Assembly (NCBI GenBank): GCA_030549775.1
Contig: CM060175.1
Span: 564 to 64,563 of the forward strand
Reading direction: 5' to 3'
DNA from: Tamarix chinensis
Lineage: Eukaryota > Streptophyta > Magnoliopsida > Caryophyllales > Tamaricaceae
Length of the DNA stretch: 64,000 bases
The notes below the pieces were generated by a model. It made no database searches. It was not told the DNA's origin and saw only the letters and a program-made list of their open reading frames with translations. The position numbers and the translations under genes are program-made. Position 1 is the first letter of the stretch. Every line of letters starts with the position of its first letter. Of this stretch, positions 23,139 through 36,279 are shown in pieces.

Positions 23139-23974
23139 GATATCCACGCCATATTATACACATATACACACGCACACAGAACCATCATCGATCACGAACA
23201 ACACCCCTCCTTCCCTTTATTTTTCTTCGAATACTTCACCCCAAACAGCCCCTCTCTGCACCTTTTCTTCCTGCCTTCCCGACGACACAGCCCCCCTCCC
23301 CCTCTTTCATTTCACAGACACCCACGCACGCATACAATTCCTCGTCGCACAGCCCTCTACCCCTTCCTCTCTCTGCTCCCCTCCATTTTTGATCACCAAA
23401 CAGCTCCCGTCCCAGCCATCCCACCAACCAAAACAGGCCTCATCTCCCTGCCTCTCCTCCTGTGCCTTTCGAGCACCACCATCGCAGCCCCGTCACAGCC
23501 CTTCGCCCGAGCAGCAACTCCCAGCCACTCCTCCCTCACTGCAGCCAACCCAGCTACCACCCTATGCATGCCGCCTTCCCCAGCCACCAACCGTCGCCAC
23601 CAACGCCTTCCTGCCTACCCCGTCGCAGCCGTCGTCCGCTCGCACAGCACCCCTCTCTGCATGCCCCTCGCTTAACCCTGCAGGCCTGCACCTCCCTCAC
23701 GTCCCTTGCAGCTCCCCCCACCAGCACCCTGTTTCTCTCCCGAGTAGCACCAACAGCCACGCAGCCCAGCCACCCTCGACAGCCCCTGCACCACCCTCTC
23801 GTCTAGTGCAGATCCCCCGACCTAGCCACCCTCTCGCCCGTCGCAGCCTGTCACCTTCGCATCCAGCAGCCCCAACAATATTTTCCAGCCTAACCACCAA
23901 CCTCCAGCACCCAGCTACCACTGAACCACCACCCGCAGCGAGCCCCAAGCCTAACCCCGTTCCTTCGCCGCATG

Positions 23975-23998
23975 ACTCACGCTGCATGCAGCGTGAGT
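23975..23998. other. Perfect 24-bp palindrome at end of LTR B leader
   Basis: The half-site ACTCACGCTGCA is followed directly by its reverse complement with no spacer. Related, partly decayed palindromes sit at the same junction (leader to AT-rich part) in LTRs E1 (about 37677-37703), F (about 39466-39505) and D (about 44225-44262). Confidence 0.85.
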
Positions 23999-25427
23999 TG
24001 TGTGTATATATAAAAAAGAAAAAGAAAAAGAAAAAGAAAAGAGTATATATATATATAATGTTGGTACCCATTTTAAGTGTAAGGGTATTTAGCAATTTTC
24101 AAAAAAATAAATATTTTTATATTATAATTATTATCTTACTTGATAGATATTAATTCAATAATTTGGGTATTATTTTTAGGTACGAAAGGTTGATTAGCGG
24201 GATCCGATAAATTTATTAGAATACCGCTATTTTTACGTTTTTTCTGGAATTCAGGTAACCGTTATATCTTACTAAAATTATAAATATTGCGTGATAGCAC
24301 ATTAGGGTTTTTGGTTGATGAAATATGTTAAGCATGATTTACTTTGATATAATTATGTGTTAATTTTCATTATTATGAAAAAAGATAAAACGAGCATGTT
24401 ATATGATATAAATTATGTCGGGTATGAAAGTATGTTTTAAAATGATTCTATTGATGGAAAAATAATTTGTATGATAATTAGGTATAGAATAATAGGTTGA
24501 GCATGCTTAGAAATAATTATGGAATAATTAATTATGGATGTGTGCCCTAGGGGCAATTTAGTCATTTTTATGTATTATGATATTTATCTCGAAAATCATG
24601 TCTAATATGTATTAGTTGTTGTTGAGTATGTGAGTATGTATTTTGGATGGATTAAAGGTGTGGAAAAAGATTTTATATGCAAAATTATGTATAAGGGCAA
24701 AATGATCATTTGACATATCTGATAAAGTAAATTGTGTAATGAATAATTTAATTATGGTGTTTTAGCTTTTTCATGCAAATGAATAAATAAAATGGAATTA
24801 GTTTTTAAATAGATGATAATATGGGAATTTTTAGTCTCAGGGGTATTTTGGTCTTTTTGACCTAAAGTATCCAGATGTGAATAATTAAGCCTAGGATGGC
24901 CTTAGTATATTTTAAATGTTGGCTTCGAACTTAACCTTGATTATTGTTGTCTCGAATGATTGGAAATAAGTAAGAACGGTTAAGTTTGAGAATTTAATTT
25001 ATCTGTGTTCTTTGCGGTTTCGTGGTCACCTTAATAAAATACTAATATTTAAAGTGAAAGACCTCGAGATCGGGAATGGTGGCTCCTAGGGATCGCTACC
25101 CTAAGGACGTGGTTTAGCCCACGGTTGATATGGATTTTTGCTGGTGTGCCTTAGTGCTCCAGTCATGCCCTACATCTTACTCTATTTTGTTCTGCGGACT
25201 AATAGGGGGTATGCATACTTATGGATTAGGTGTCCTTGTCGGTAGGGTACTGTGTTACCTTCGTGTACCAGTGCGACCAGGGTACCTTTGTGTCCTTGGG
25301 TTGATAGTCGGTAGGATACTGTGTCGCCTTGTTGCGCCGGTATGACTGGAGTACCTTTGTGTCTTCAGGTTGATTGATCTCCCCTCGAGAAAATAAATAA
25401 AAATGGAATTAATGGTTATTGGATTAT

Positions 25428-25797
25428 TCGGTAGCAGCCTTCGTGCCTACCTGAGGTTTCGGTAGCAGCCTTCGTGCCTACCTGTGGTTTCGGTAGCAGC
25501 CTTTGTGCCTACCTATGGTTTCGGTAGTAGCCTTCGTGCCTACCTGAGGTTTCGATAGTTGCCTTTGTGCCTACCTATGGTTTAGTAGTAGCCTTCGTGC
25601 CTACCTGAGGTTTTATGTATTTTCGGTAGTAGCCTTCGTGCCTATCTGTGGTTTCGGTAGTAGCCTTCGTGCCTACCTGTGGTTTCGGTAGTAGCCTTCG
25701 TGCCTACTTGAGGTTTTCTGTATTTTCGGTAGTGGCTTTCGTGCCTACTTGAGGTTTTCTAAGGGTTTGGTAGCGGCCTTCGTGCCTACCTGTGTTG
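25428..25797 (+). repeat. 31-bp tandem array, about 11 copies, in LTR B
   Basis: The unit is close to TCGGTAGTAGCCTTCGTGCC plus TACCTGTGGTT; three units carry extra TTCTGTATTT-like tails. The reverse complement of the same unit occurs in LTR F at about 27856-28000 (GGCACAAAGGCTACTA), showing B and F are the same subfamily. Confidence 0.92.
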
Positions 25798-26665
25798 ATT
25801 TTATGTCTGTGAGCATACTCGTGATATTATGGATCTTATTATGTTGTATCTATAAGTTTACCTGTGACGTTACGGATTTATTATGCTGCACCTGTAAGTA
25901 TGTATGGGATGATATGAATCTTAGTAAATTATACCTGTGATATACGTGATTGTTTGGGAATTTATGCTGAGGCATGAATTATGTTGAAGTTGGGTTTTAA
26001 TTATTACTCAGAGAGTATTTCTGGGATGTTTAATAATTAGTTTGGCTGTTTTAGATAAATGAAAATGAGTAGTACGTGACTTTGACAGAAATTGATCATT
26101 TGAGTGATTATTGTCTCTCAATCATCGTATTTATATGTATATATCTTATACTATGTTAAATGTATGCCTTGCATGTGTTTCATACTGATTTATCGTATTA
26201 GTTTGGTATAAAGGGTTGCTCAGTACCGTAGTACTGAAGGGTTCATTTTCGTGGACCCCTGCTTATTCAATGGGCAATGGACTTTGCAGGTTAGCCTCTG
26301 AGCTCAGTCAAATGTTGATAGTTCGGATTTGGGAGCGTAGGACTATCCGGTGTTTCTTTTGTCGTCTTATTCCGGTTGTATTTGGGCCCTTGTGTCCTAC
26401 TGTAATTTCTCTCTCGAGTTTCGTAAACTGCTAATGTCGTTTTCAATTAGTAGTATTTATCTAACATTCTGTCTATCCTGATTTCTGTAATCATGATATT
26501 AATTTAAGCGGATTAATGATTTTAGCCTTAGCACTTGGTACGAGAATGGTAGAGGAAACCAGACTTGTACCAAGTGTGGTGGTAGCACCCATTGTTTTTA
26601 TTGTTTTAGCTTCCGCACTTAACTCTGTAAACGAAATTTTTCAGTTGTAAATTTTGGGGTGTTAC

Positions 26666-27079
26666 ACTTATAGTCTCTTATGCTTGATATTGACCTTATG
26701 AAAAGTTAAACATCAAGTGATAGAATCTACAGCCTACCGCTTCATACAAGCTCATCAATATATGTTCTTCAAATTTTTATACAACTTATCTCCTCCAAGA
26801 TTGACAAAATAGGGAGTATAACGACCTTCCTCTAGAATTTTTTTTTCCTTGAGCTCAACACATCCTTGTGGTAAACACCATATACCATGGTATCTAACAC
26901 TACCGTCCTCATGGATCTAAAATCCCTTGGCTCTACTTTCTTTATTACCCTATTTGATCCTTTTGAGCTTAACATCGCTAAGTTGACTAGCTCGAATATC
27001 CTAAAAGATTGAAGGTGTGAAAGTGATTGCATTCATCCTTGACTCTATACTTCTAGTGGTGATTAATTATATCTCCTTA
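26666..27079 (-). pseudogene. Chromovirus integrase N-terminal (zinc-binding) part, upstream of LTR B
   Basis: The minus strand reads DKLYKNLKNIY, ACMKR, VDSITxCLTFHKVNIKHKRL, matching the H-x-G-x-x-K-x-Y, W-P-x-M-K and C-x-x-C-Q-x-x-K-x-x-H-Q-R-P segments of plant gypsy integrases. The HHCC ligands are mostly lost: CLTF keeps one Cys of the CxxC pair. A frame at 26832-27032 covers the linker between RNase H and integrase. LTR F separates it from RNase H. Confidence 0.85.
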
Positions 27080-27855
27080 TATAAAACCCACAAACTTACA
27101 AACTGAAATATTTTCTTTTTAAAAGCTAATTATGGAAGCTACAATAGTAAATCATGAGATGTTACCACAATTGTGGTTTCCTCTAGCATTCTGCTACTCA
27201 AGTGCTAAGGTTAAAAAACAGTGTTGCACTTAAATTAGTAACACAATTGTAAATCAGAGTAGCGAGAGAGTTAAAGTGATTTAACATCATTTCCAAAGAG
27301 AATCCAAGTATCGGTGATTAAAAAATGTTAGTGAAAGAAAATACATAAAGAACGTAAGAATTGTATAATCTTCTAAATCAAAAGATAATAGGCAAAACAT
27401 CAGATAACCCTACACTCTCAACCTAAATAGTAGCCTTCAACAAATCTTACAAGTTAACCTACAAAGGCTACTACCCATTGAATAAGCAGGGGTCCAAGGC
27501 AGTATAATAAGACTGAGTAACCCATTTTACAAACTAATATGAAAGGTTTGCATGGAACACATAAAAGGAATCATAAAAATGCATGGTAATTTAATTATGC
27601 GTACATTAGTTGAAATATGATAATCGTTCATATAACCACATAACATCAAGGCCATATACTACCAATGATCTTTCATCTGGAAAAAACTAAAACTTGCTAA
27701 TAGAACATCCAAAAGATGCTCTTTGCAATATAATTAGAAAATAACATCATTCTCAAGTCATAAATATGGTTAAAATTCTCATTGCCAATAGTAACCACTC
27801 TCATAAAAAAGGTAGATTCGCCAGCACAAACCAATAGCAACACATGAAATCATAG

Positions 27856-28000
27856 CTAGGAACAAAAGCTACTACTAAAACACAGGTTGGCACAAAGGCT
27901 ATTGTCAAACCACAAATAGGCACAAAGGCTACTAACAAACCACAATGAGGCACAAATACTACTAAAAAACTACAAGTAGGTACAAAGGCTATTACTAAAT
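27856..28000 (-). repeat. Decayed 31-bp array in LTR F
   Basis: Five to six copies of AGGCACAAAGGCTACTAnCAAACC, the reverse complement of the LTR B array. Confidence 0.75.
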
Positions 28001-28689
28001 CATTCTAATAAACATTTCAAATCAAATATCAATCATTTCCATTTTTATTTACTCGATGGGAGATCAAATCATCTCGAAGACACTAAGTTACTCCTATCAT
28101 ATCAATGCACAAAGGTAGCACAATATCCTATAGAATATCAACCCAGGAACACAAATTTGCATTGGTCTCACTAGTAGATGAAGGTACACAGTATCCTACC
28201 GATAAGGACATCTAATTTATACTATTAGGCCCATAAAGCTAAATAGAGTAAGGTATAGGATATAGATGGGGCACTAAGGCACACCAGTAAAATCCATAAA
28301 CAATCATGGGTTAAACCATGTCTCTAGTATAGAAACTCCTAAAGATCCACCATCCCTAATATCGAGGTCTTTCACTTTAAGTATTAATGTTTTATAATGA
28401 TGACCGAAAAAACACATATTAATTACATAGATCTAATTTTGATTCATTTCCAAATATTCTAAGACAACCATAATCAAGGTCATTATGAATGTCAACATTA
28501 GAGATCCACTAAGGTTATCCTAAGCTAAATTATTCATACTTAGGTACTATAGGTTAAAAATGACCAAAATACCCCTGAGATAAAAGTTACCATGTTATCA
28601 TCCATTTCCATTATAGATTCCATTTTATCTATGAACTTGTCATACAAAGGTAAAATACCATAATTAAAGTATTTATCATGTAATTCAAT

Positions 28690-29640
28690 TATTAGATATG
28701 CCAAATAACCATTTTACCCTTATACACAATTTTACATGTAAAACCTAACATGTGTTTCTAAAACATCAAAACACATATTCTCATGTCTATCAACCAATAA
28801 TACATATCAGGCACGTTCATTAGAATAATCATCATGGTACACTCAAAATTACCAAAATTCTGCTAGGCTATATAATAGTAACAATTATGTTGAAACATGT
28901 GTTTCTAAAACAACAAAACACTTATTTACATGCGTAACAACAAATAATACATATCAGGTATGTTTATTTGAATAATCATCATGGTATACTCAAGTTATCA
29001 AAATACCACGAGGGTATATAATAGTAGTAATCATGGTGAAACATGTGTTTCTAAAACAACAAAATACCTATTCTCATGCTTAATTATAAACAGTACAAAT
29101 CAGAAATATTTATTAGAACAAAGATCATGGTACATTCAAAATTACCAAAATACTCCTATGCCATATAATAGTAATAATCATGCTGAAATATGCATTTTTA
29201 AAACAACAAAACATCCGTTCTCATATTCAATAACTAATAATACATATTAGGCATGTTTAATAGAAAAATCATCATGGTACATTTAACATTACCAAAATAC
29301 CCATAAGCCATACAATAGTAATAATCATGCTAAAACATATGTTTTTAAGAAATCAAACCACATTTTCTCATATTTAACAATAATTAACACACATTAGGCA
29401 TGTTTAGTAGAATAATCATCATGGTACCGTTAAAATTATCTAAATACCCCTAGGCCATATAATAGTAATAATCATACTAAGACATGTGTTTCTAAAGCAG
29501 CAAGGCACCTACCATAATACTTAACAATAATTAGAACATGGCAGGCCTTATAATTCAAATTAAATTTCATGATGTGCTCAAATAACCAAATTTCCCCTAA
29601 GGCATATGAATAATAATAATCATGCTACAAGTATATCTAA
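28690..29640. repeat. Tandem array of about 147-bp units in LTR F, about six copies
   Basis: Each unit holds ATAATCATCATGGTACA, AAATTACCAAAATACCCCTA, CATATAATAGTAATAATCAT and AACATGTGTTTCTAAAACAA in that order. Copies begin near 28690 (partial), 28831, 28977, 29125, 29271 and 29417, with a diverged last unit to about 29640. A frame at 28981-29250 is a by-product. Confidence 0.85.
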
Positions 29641-31149
29641 ACATGTTTAACCCAACATTTTCAAATGTACATATTATACAAAATCTCTTCCCCACATTAG
29701 AACCATTTTAATCACACTTTTATACACATAATATTATATATAGGATAACATGCTTTGTTTTTAAAAAATTTCATGATAACAATAATAAGCACATAATTAC
29801 CTATAACAAGTTAAGCTTAATACAAATTACATGTCAAAACCCATAATGTGTAACACCCCCAAAATTCACTCCTAAAAAATTTAATTTTATTTAAAAGAAT
29901 TAGCATAAGAAAAATAATAAAACTGTGAATTCTAGGGATACTACCGCCACACTTAGTACTAGACCGGTTCACTCATACCGTTCCAATACCAAGTGCTAAG
30001 GCTAAAATAATGAAATACAGATTGCTAGAAATTCAAACTATATTGAAAATAGAGTAGCGCAAATAACTTTTCACAAGAATGGAATCCACCAATGGTGGTT
30101 ATAAGAATAAAGATTACATTTAAACTAGGAATTTAAAAGAGAAAGATGGAAACCCTAAAAGTCCAAATAATTTCCTTACACTCTTTCCCATTGCCCACTT
30201 GAGTAGCACCTGAAAAAGACTTACAAGGGACACCACCCATCGAATAGGCAAGCGGCCCACAAATGGAACCCTTTAGTACTATAGTGCTGAGTAACCCTTT
30301 AAAACACACTTAAAGGTAGGCTCGTAATGTAACACATAAAATAAAATCATATACATTTATAATAAGAAATGCATATACCACAATCACATACTTAACAAGT
30401 CCATCAAATATTAATAAGTTATAATGTAACAAAATTTACAATTTTTTTTAAAACAAAACCACTTAAATTAAAACCTGTGAATTTTGGGGATGTTACAGCT
30501 ACACTTAGTACCAAACCGATTCACTCCGACCGTTCCGGTACCAAGTACTAAGGCTAAAAATGAATATTTTCAAACTTAAATGGAGAGTTTATAAAAAGAA
30601 CTAGAAAAACAATAACATAGAAATCAGAGTACGCATAAAGAAATGTAATTCATATTCAAAAGAGAAATAGGCTTACAACCAATAAAAGGTTCATCTAAAA
30701 TACTAAATACAAAGTAATAAATCATAGAAGGGTCAATACGATACAAAAGAAATAACATAAGGAAATAAAATCACATAAAGATTGAATCCAGCCATGCTAC
30801 TCACAAACTTGCAGCCAAAACATGCTTAACACTCAGCTCCGCCCGATGCCTCGCCCACCTACACAAATCAGAAGGGCCTACTACTCATGGGAATGAGTAG
30901 CACCCATGAAAAGGGTGATCAATACGCTGTGTACTGAGTAAGGTAACTGATGCACTAAGGCCAACACATAAAATCACATAAACCAAGCAGAAAAATAAAA
31001 AGAGCATAAAATCCAACATGATATCATAATATCATATAATCATTCAAGTAATTACATAAAGGTCCATTTCCAATCCGGATTAATTACTTAATTAATCTCT
31101 TATGGATACTCATTCCACACCATGCTCTTTATCAAGTCCATGCGAGTAT

Positions 31150-31500
31150 GGAAGCCCCCACTATTATAGCCGATGGAGCAGAGACGAACAAGGCACAATG
31201 CGCCTACCCACTATTATTAGCCGGTGGATCGATCACGCATAGGGTAACATACCCTAACCACTATTTCTTACTAGTAGATCGGTTGGCCCCGGCTTGCATA
31301 GTGTTTCACTATAAGTACTTAATGTCTTTTATGTATCTTAGCAAACTTTAATGTTTGGTTTATTAAGCTCGGAATCCTCCACTATTATAGCCAGTGGATC
31401 AGACACACATAGGGTATCATACCCTGACCACCATTATAACCGGTGGATCGGACACGCATAGGACAAAGCATCCTAACCACTATTTCTAACTGGTGGATTG
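31150..31500 (-). repeat. CCGG / CACTATTAT blocks in LTR E2
   Basis: At least five copies of CACTATTATAGCCGGTGGATC or close variants, the reverse complement of the LTR A blocks. Confidence 0.85.
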
Positions 31501-32499
31501 GTAGGACCTAGCTCAATAATATTCCACTTTACATTATTAATTTCTTAAGTGTCTTATTCAGAAATTTTAACCCTAGACATGCATGGCTAACTTCCTCCTC
31601 GCTTATCCCTCCAATAGAACCCGTCTCACTCATGGTCTCATGAACCTCCCAACTTAGCCCACTATCCTTTCCTCTTTACCCAAACTTACATTAAAGTCCA
31701 TTTCCCCCATGTGTGGACCAACGCCCAATAATTTTTCACCACCTACCCACTCACTTTCTTTCTTTAGGGTTTTTACCTAGAAACCCTAGTTTAGACCTAA
31801 ATGGTCCATCTTACTTTACTTCACACAATTTAAATTATTTTAACACACTTCTTGTCACAACCCATAGGATTCCACTTTCACCTTCACCCTTACCCACCAA
31901 GTACGCATACAAACACAAAAACCCTAAGTAGCCACACCAAACCCTAGCCACCACACAAAACCCTAGATCGGTCTCCTAGGTGCCCTTATACTATCTCATG
32001 TACTATTTTTCATTCAAAGCATTCCAACACCCAAGCAACACTTCCATCACCTTCAACACACCCCAAATCAACTTTCCATACGTAAAATTTACTCCCATGT
32101 AAACTTTATATCCCCCATGCATCCCTTCATACTATTTCATGCAAAACCCTATGCTCCCACGTGAAACCCTAGATTCCCATGCAAACCCTAGATTCCTCCA
32201 TGCAAGGTCGTATATCACTTAGATCAACCCCATATCATTTCACTCTATACCATCATATTACACAACCTAACATTCATGTCTTATGGGCCACGCCATATCA
32301 CAATAAAAACACAGCTTATACCTCACGTTCCACAACACTTCATCACATATTCATGTCAATATATGTATAATAAAAGGCACATAAGAATACCATAATCCCA
32401 AGCTACTCTATACATAAAATAGTCAACATAAATAGTCAAATAAAAGAACATGATACACAACACAACATTATACAAATCATCCAAGCAGTAGTAGTAGTA

Positions 32500-32669
32500 G
32501 TAATAAACCAATCACTAAATTTGGCTAGAAATATAAGAAATAACAGTAATATTGTAAAAGTTGATAATATAAGGTTTGAAAACATTATCCTAATAATAAT
32601 AATAGTGATACAAAATAATAATCATGATAATAATAATGATAATAATAATAATACTAAAAATACTAATAC

Positions 32670-32713
<44 letters not shown>

Positions 32714-32935
32714 TGATTTGAAATAAAAGGTGGAATAAGGGCTTCGACCCTTCACCAAAAAATACTAATAATAACATTAGTAAGAGTAATGATAAAATTT
32801 AGTAATAATAATGATAAAAACCATAACAATGTTGCAAAAATAATACTAATCATAATGGTAATAATAGTAATGATAATAATCGAAGATAAAATGAAGTAGG
32901 GTTTCGACCCTACATTGAATAATAATAACTTAATA

Positions 32936-32974
<39 letters not shown>

Positions 32975-33240
32975 AATAATAATAAATGCTAATGATAAAA
33001 ATATTAATAATAATAAGACTTGATTTTTATAATACTACTACTAAAATTCAAAATAGACGTAATAGGGTCTCGGCCCTATATAGAATAATAATACTAAAAT
33101 TGAAAAATAATAATAATAATATTAATATTAATAAAATCAAAGTAAACATAAACATAATAGGGATTCATCCCTTAATAACAATAATAGTATTAACACTAAT
33201 AGTAGTAGTAGTAGTAGTAGTAGTAGTATATTCGAAATAA
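32500..33240. repeat. Long compound (AAT)n / (TAG)n microsatellite in LTR E2
   Basis: Pure AAT runs lie at about 32680-32712 and 32934-32970 and a TAG run at about 33201-33228. They are joined by degenerate triplets and three short unique spacers each holding AGGGxTTCGACCCT or GGGATTCATCCCTT. Asn- and Leu-only frames here are artefacts. Confidence 0.92.
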
Positions 33241-33927
33241 TGGAAATAAAATAAAATAAAATAAATAAAGCTTGTAAATTTAGGGTAAAAGGGTTGAGAG
33301 GGTTTAAGGTTCAACCTTAGGCTGGTAGTGACAGGCGGCATCGGCGATGGTGCACTACGATGGCGGCAGTGGCCGGAAAAAAGAAAGAAAGGGAAAAGTT
33401 GAAGGCTGGGAATAAGAGAGGAAGAAGGAGGGTGTAAGTAGGGGTGATTATGGTTGCCTAGATGGATAGGAACATAAAAAGGGTGGTGGCGTAGCCAAAG
33501 GTGGCGGCGCATGGCGGCAACGATGGAGGCCGAAAATGGAAGAATGAGAGAAATAGAGTAGGAGGAGGAGAAAGCATAAAAGAAGAGTAGGGGAGATAGA
33601 GGAGAGTTTGCAGTATAGTTTTAGAGGTGAAAGGAGCAACGATAGCGGCGGAAGTGGTGGTGGACAGCGACATGAAGGGCGGAAGGGGAGGAGAAAAGGC
33701 TGCTCAAGGAGGTAACTTTGCACGGACGAGGTGGCTCGTGCAGGGAGAATCAAGGGAGAAGGGAGGCTTAGTTAGTTAGAGGGCGGTGCAAGGATTAGTT
33801 GGGTGGGCAGAGAGAGTGGCGGTGTTAGTCGATGGTAGCGGCAACGATGTCTAAAGTAGCGGCGATGTATGAGGGGAGAAGGTCTAGATAAGAAATCAAA
33901 ATTTCAATACAAGGAAGCTTAAGGGGG

Positions 33928-33935
33928 TATTTATA
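33928..33935 (-). promoter_or_regulatory. TATA box of LTR E2
   Basis: The minus strand reads TATAAATACCCCC, identical to LTR J at 58265-58272 including the flanking C-run, about 0.98 kb from the LTR 5' end. Confidence 0.6.
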
Positions 33936-34984
33936 AAGTTATGAAGGGGATAAGGTCAGAGGGAAGTGCCGGAAAAATAGGACGGGGGCAGATGGCACCG
34001 ATCGGCAATAGTGGGCCAGCGAAATTCAAAATGGAAGGGGTAGTTGCGCAAGCCAAGGAGGAGGGAAAATTGGGAGAGAATAAAGGAGTTGATTGGGTTG
34101 AAATGATAGGCCAATCAACGGGGGACGAAAGGGGAAGAAATGGTCGGTCAACCGAGCGTGGTCGGCGGCAGAAATGGAAGAGTCATTTGGGGAAGAAAGT
34201 GTAGGTTGTGACGGGTTGGGGAAGAAGAAGAAGGGGGGCTAGATCGGCAGTCCAGAAGAAAAGAAAAAAAAGAAAGGAGAGGGGGAGAAGTGGACAGGCA
34301 GAAAGAAAAAAAAAAGGTACAAGCCTAGGCTGCCGAAGGAGAAGGAAGGGAAAGGGGGAGGATCTTGGGCCGCGGGCTGGCCCAAGTCGAGAGGGAGAAA
34401 ATAAAAGAAGAAGAAAGAAAAAACAAAAAGAAAAAGGAAAGATAAATAACGAAAGAAAAGGAAAAAGGGAAAAAGAAAAATAGTGGGTTGGGTTAATTAA
34501 ATTAAATAGGATATTTGGGATATTTAAAAATAATAAAATTTAAATAAAATGATATTTATTTTCCTTTTTAGGCTAATTTAGGGATTTTGAAAGGTTTTTC
34601 ATAAATTCCATTTTAATTAGTAAATCAGTCAAATTTTCTCCAATTAAATTATTTATAAAATTCCTATTAATTTGGACCTAATTTCTCCTTCTTGTTTTAA
34701 ATAGAATAATTTGTTTAATTAATTTCTAAAATAAAATCCTTAATTAGCTAAAATACCCAAATTTCTCCTAATTAAAATACTTATAAATTTATTCTTTATT
34801 TTCTCTAATTAATTCCCTTTATTTTAATCAAAATAATTAATTTAATTAATTTTCCTAATAAAACCTTATTTAACTATAATTTTTAAAATTAGAATTTCCA
34901 GGGCATTTCATATAATGCACAATCAATACTTCTAGGCCTTAAGCCATTAGTCCAACATTATTGAATCATCTCAGATTATATATC

Positions 34985-35390
34985 CATGTGAGTGCGAGAA
35001 CCCTACTAATATAGCCGGTGGATCGGAATGCATATAGCGCAGAATGCTGCTAACCACTATTATTCGCTGGTGGACCAGTCTCCGGGGCAGAACGCTCCTG
35101 ACCACTATTATTCACGTGTAGATCGGTCTGGGCCCGAATGAGATGGTGTTCCACTATAAGTTATTAGTATTTTTTTTATAATTTATTCATAACCAAATTA
35201 GATTTTTTTGAGCTTGGGACCCCCACTATTATAGCTGATGGACCGAAATACATATAAACATCATCCAGGGTAAAACACTCCTGGGCCACTATTATATCCG
35301 GTGGACCGGTACTCATAATCATCTTCCAGGGCAAAGCGCTCTTGGGCAACTATTATAACCTATAGACCAGTACTCATAATATAATTCAAC
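34985..35390 (-). repeat. CCGG / CACTATTAT blocks in LTR E1
   Basis: Repeats of CACTATTAT(T)CGCTGGTGGACC and CAGGGCAAAGCGCTCTTGG lie in the same order as in LTR J at 54480-55070. Confidence 0.8.
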
Positions 35391-36279
35391 ATGGCCCAGC
35401 TTATTAATCTTTCACTTTCATGATTAGTATTTTTTTCCTTTTAATCAGCACAATAGTTCCATTTATTTTCCTTAGATGGGAGATCAAGATCTCGGGATAC
35501 AAAGGTACACTGGTTGTACTAGAGCATATAAGCTACTCAGTACCCTTCAATCATCAACCCAGGGACGCAAAGGTACCCTAGTCGTATTGGTGCATAAAGC
35601 TACTCAGTACCCTACCAATAAGGATACTTAATCCATAAGTATGCATACCCCCTAAACAGGTATGTAGATCTAAATAGAATAAGATATAGGGCTTGGTTGG
35701 GGCATAAAGGTACACCAGCAAATACCAAAATAATCGTGGGCTAAACCACATCTTTAGGGTAGCGACCCCTAAAGAGCCACCATTCCCAATCTCGAGGTCT
35801 TTCACTTTAAGTATTAGTGTCTTAATTAAAGTGATCATGAAAAACACAATAATTAGATACTTATTCACTTTCAATAGTTCTCATTTCATTAGATAATTCT
35901 TATTCAAGCAGTTATCCAAGATAACATAGAGAAATCATTAGGTCCATCATAATCTCATCCAATTTTGATTTAGATCAGTTATTATGATACTCACTAAATA
36001 CCATCATCTTACTATTCAGTGTTACATGAGTCTTATTTCGAAACTCTATTATCCCATTAACGAATTAGACATGAACTACTAATTTACCCCTTGCTTGTAT
36101 AATTATTAAGTCATCCCTTCCTTATTTGCCAATTTACCATATTACCCTTCATGTTGCATAATTACCAAATTACCCCTTGTTCGATTTAGATTACCAAGTT
36201 ATTTCCCATACTTATTAGGTCACCAATAATCTTTCATAATTGTGACGCTTATCATATTTCTATTTGGTTGGCTAGATTA

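Larger units (their letters stand above)
22672..26665 (+). mobile_element. Solo LTR 'B' inserted in integrase, 3994 bp, TSD CTTAT
   Basis: It starts TGTAATACCCCG and ends TTGGGGTGTTACA. CTTAT flanks both sides (22667-22671 and 26666-26670). Internal landmarks are a TATATA promoter (about 23131), a C/T-rich leader (to about 23970), a perfect palindrome (23975-23998), a (AAAAAG)n and (TA)n patch (24012-24056), a donor-like TTCAG|GTAACC (24253), a 31-bp array (25428-25797), an acceptor-like TTTGCAG|GTTAG (26289) and the 3' hairpins. Open frames of 187 and 254 codons (23112-24153) lie in the leader and are compositional. No internal retroelement domain exists between these ends. Confidence 0.95.
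30425..34910 (-). mobile_element. Solo LTR 'E2' inside E1, 4486 bp, TSD TATAA
   Basis: The low side starts TGTAACAAAATTTACA and the high side ends CCAGGGCATTTCA. TATAA flanks both sides (30420-30424 and 34911-34915). It contains the CCGG blocks (31150-31500), a long AAT microsatellite region (32500-33240), a purine-rich leader (33290-33890 on the plus strand), and TATAAATA on the minus strand (33928-33935). This is the innermost of four nested insertions. Confidence 0.95.

Noticed and set aside
23389..24153. 254-codon frame rich in Pro, Ser, Ala and His (also 187 codons at 23112)
   Set aside because: It lies in a C/T-rich LTR leader where stop codons are rare, and other LTRs do not keep the frame. 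It ends in an AAAAAG microsatellite and TA run.
25130..25940. Cys-rich small frames (71 and 63 codons) in LTR B as possible secreted peptides
   Set aside because: They fall in tandem repeat sequence of a solo LTR and the minus-strand relatives do not preserve them.
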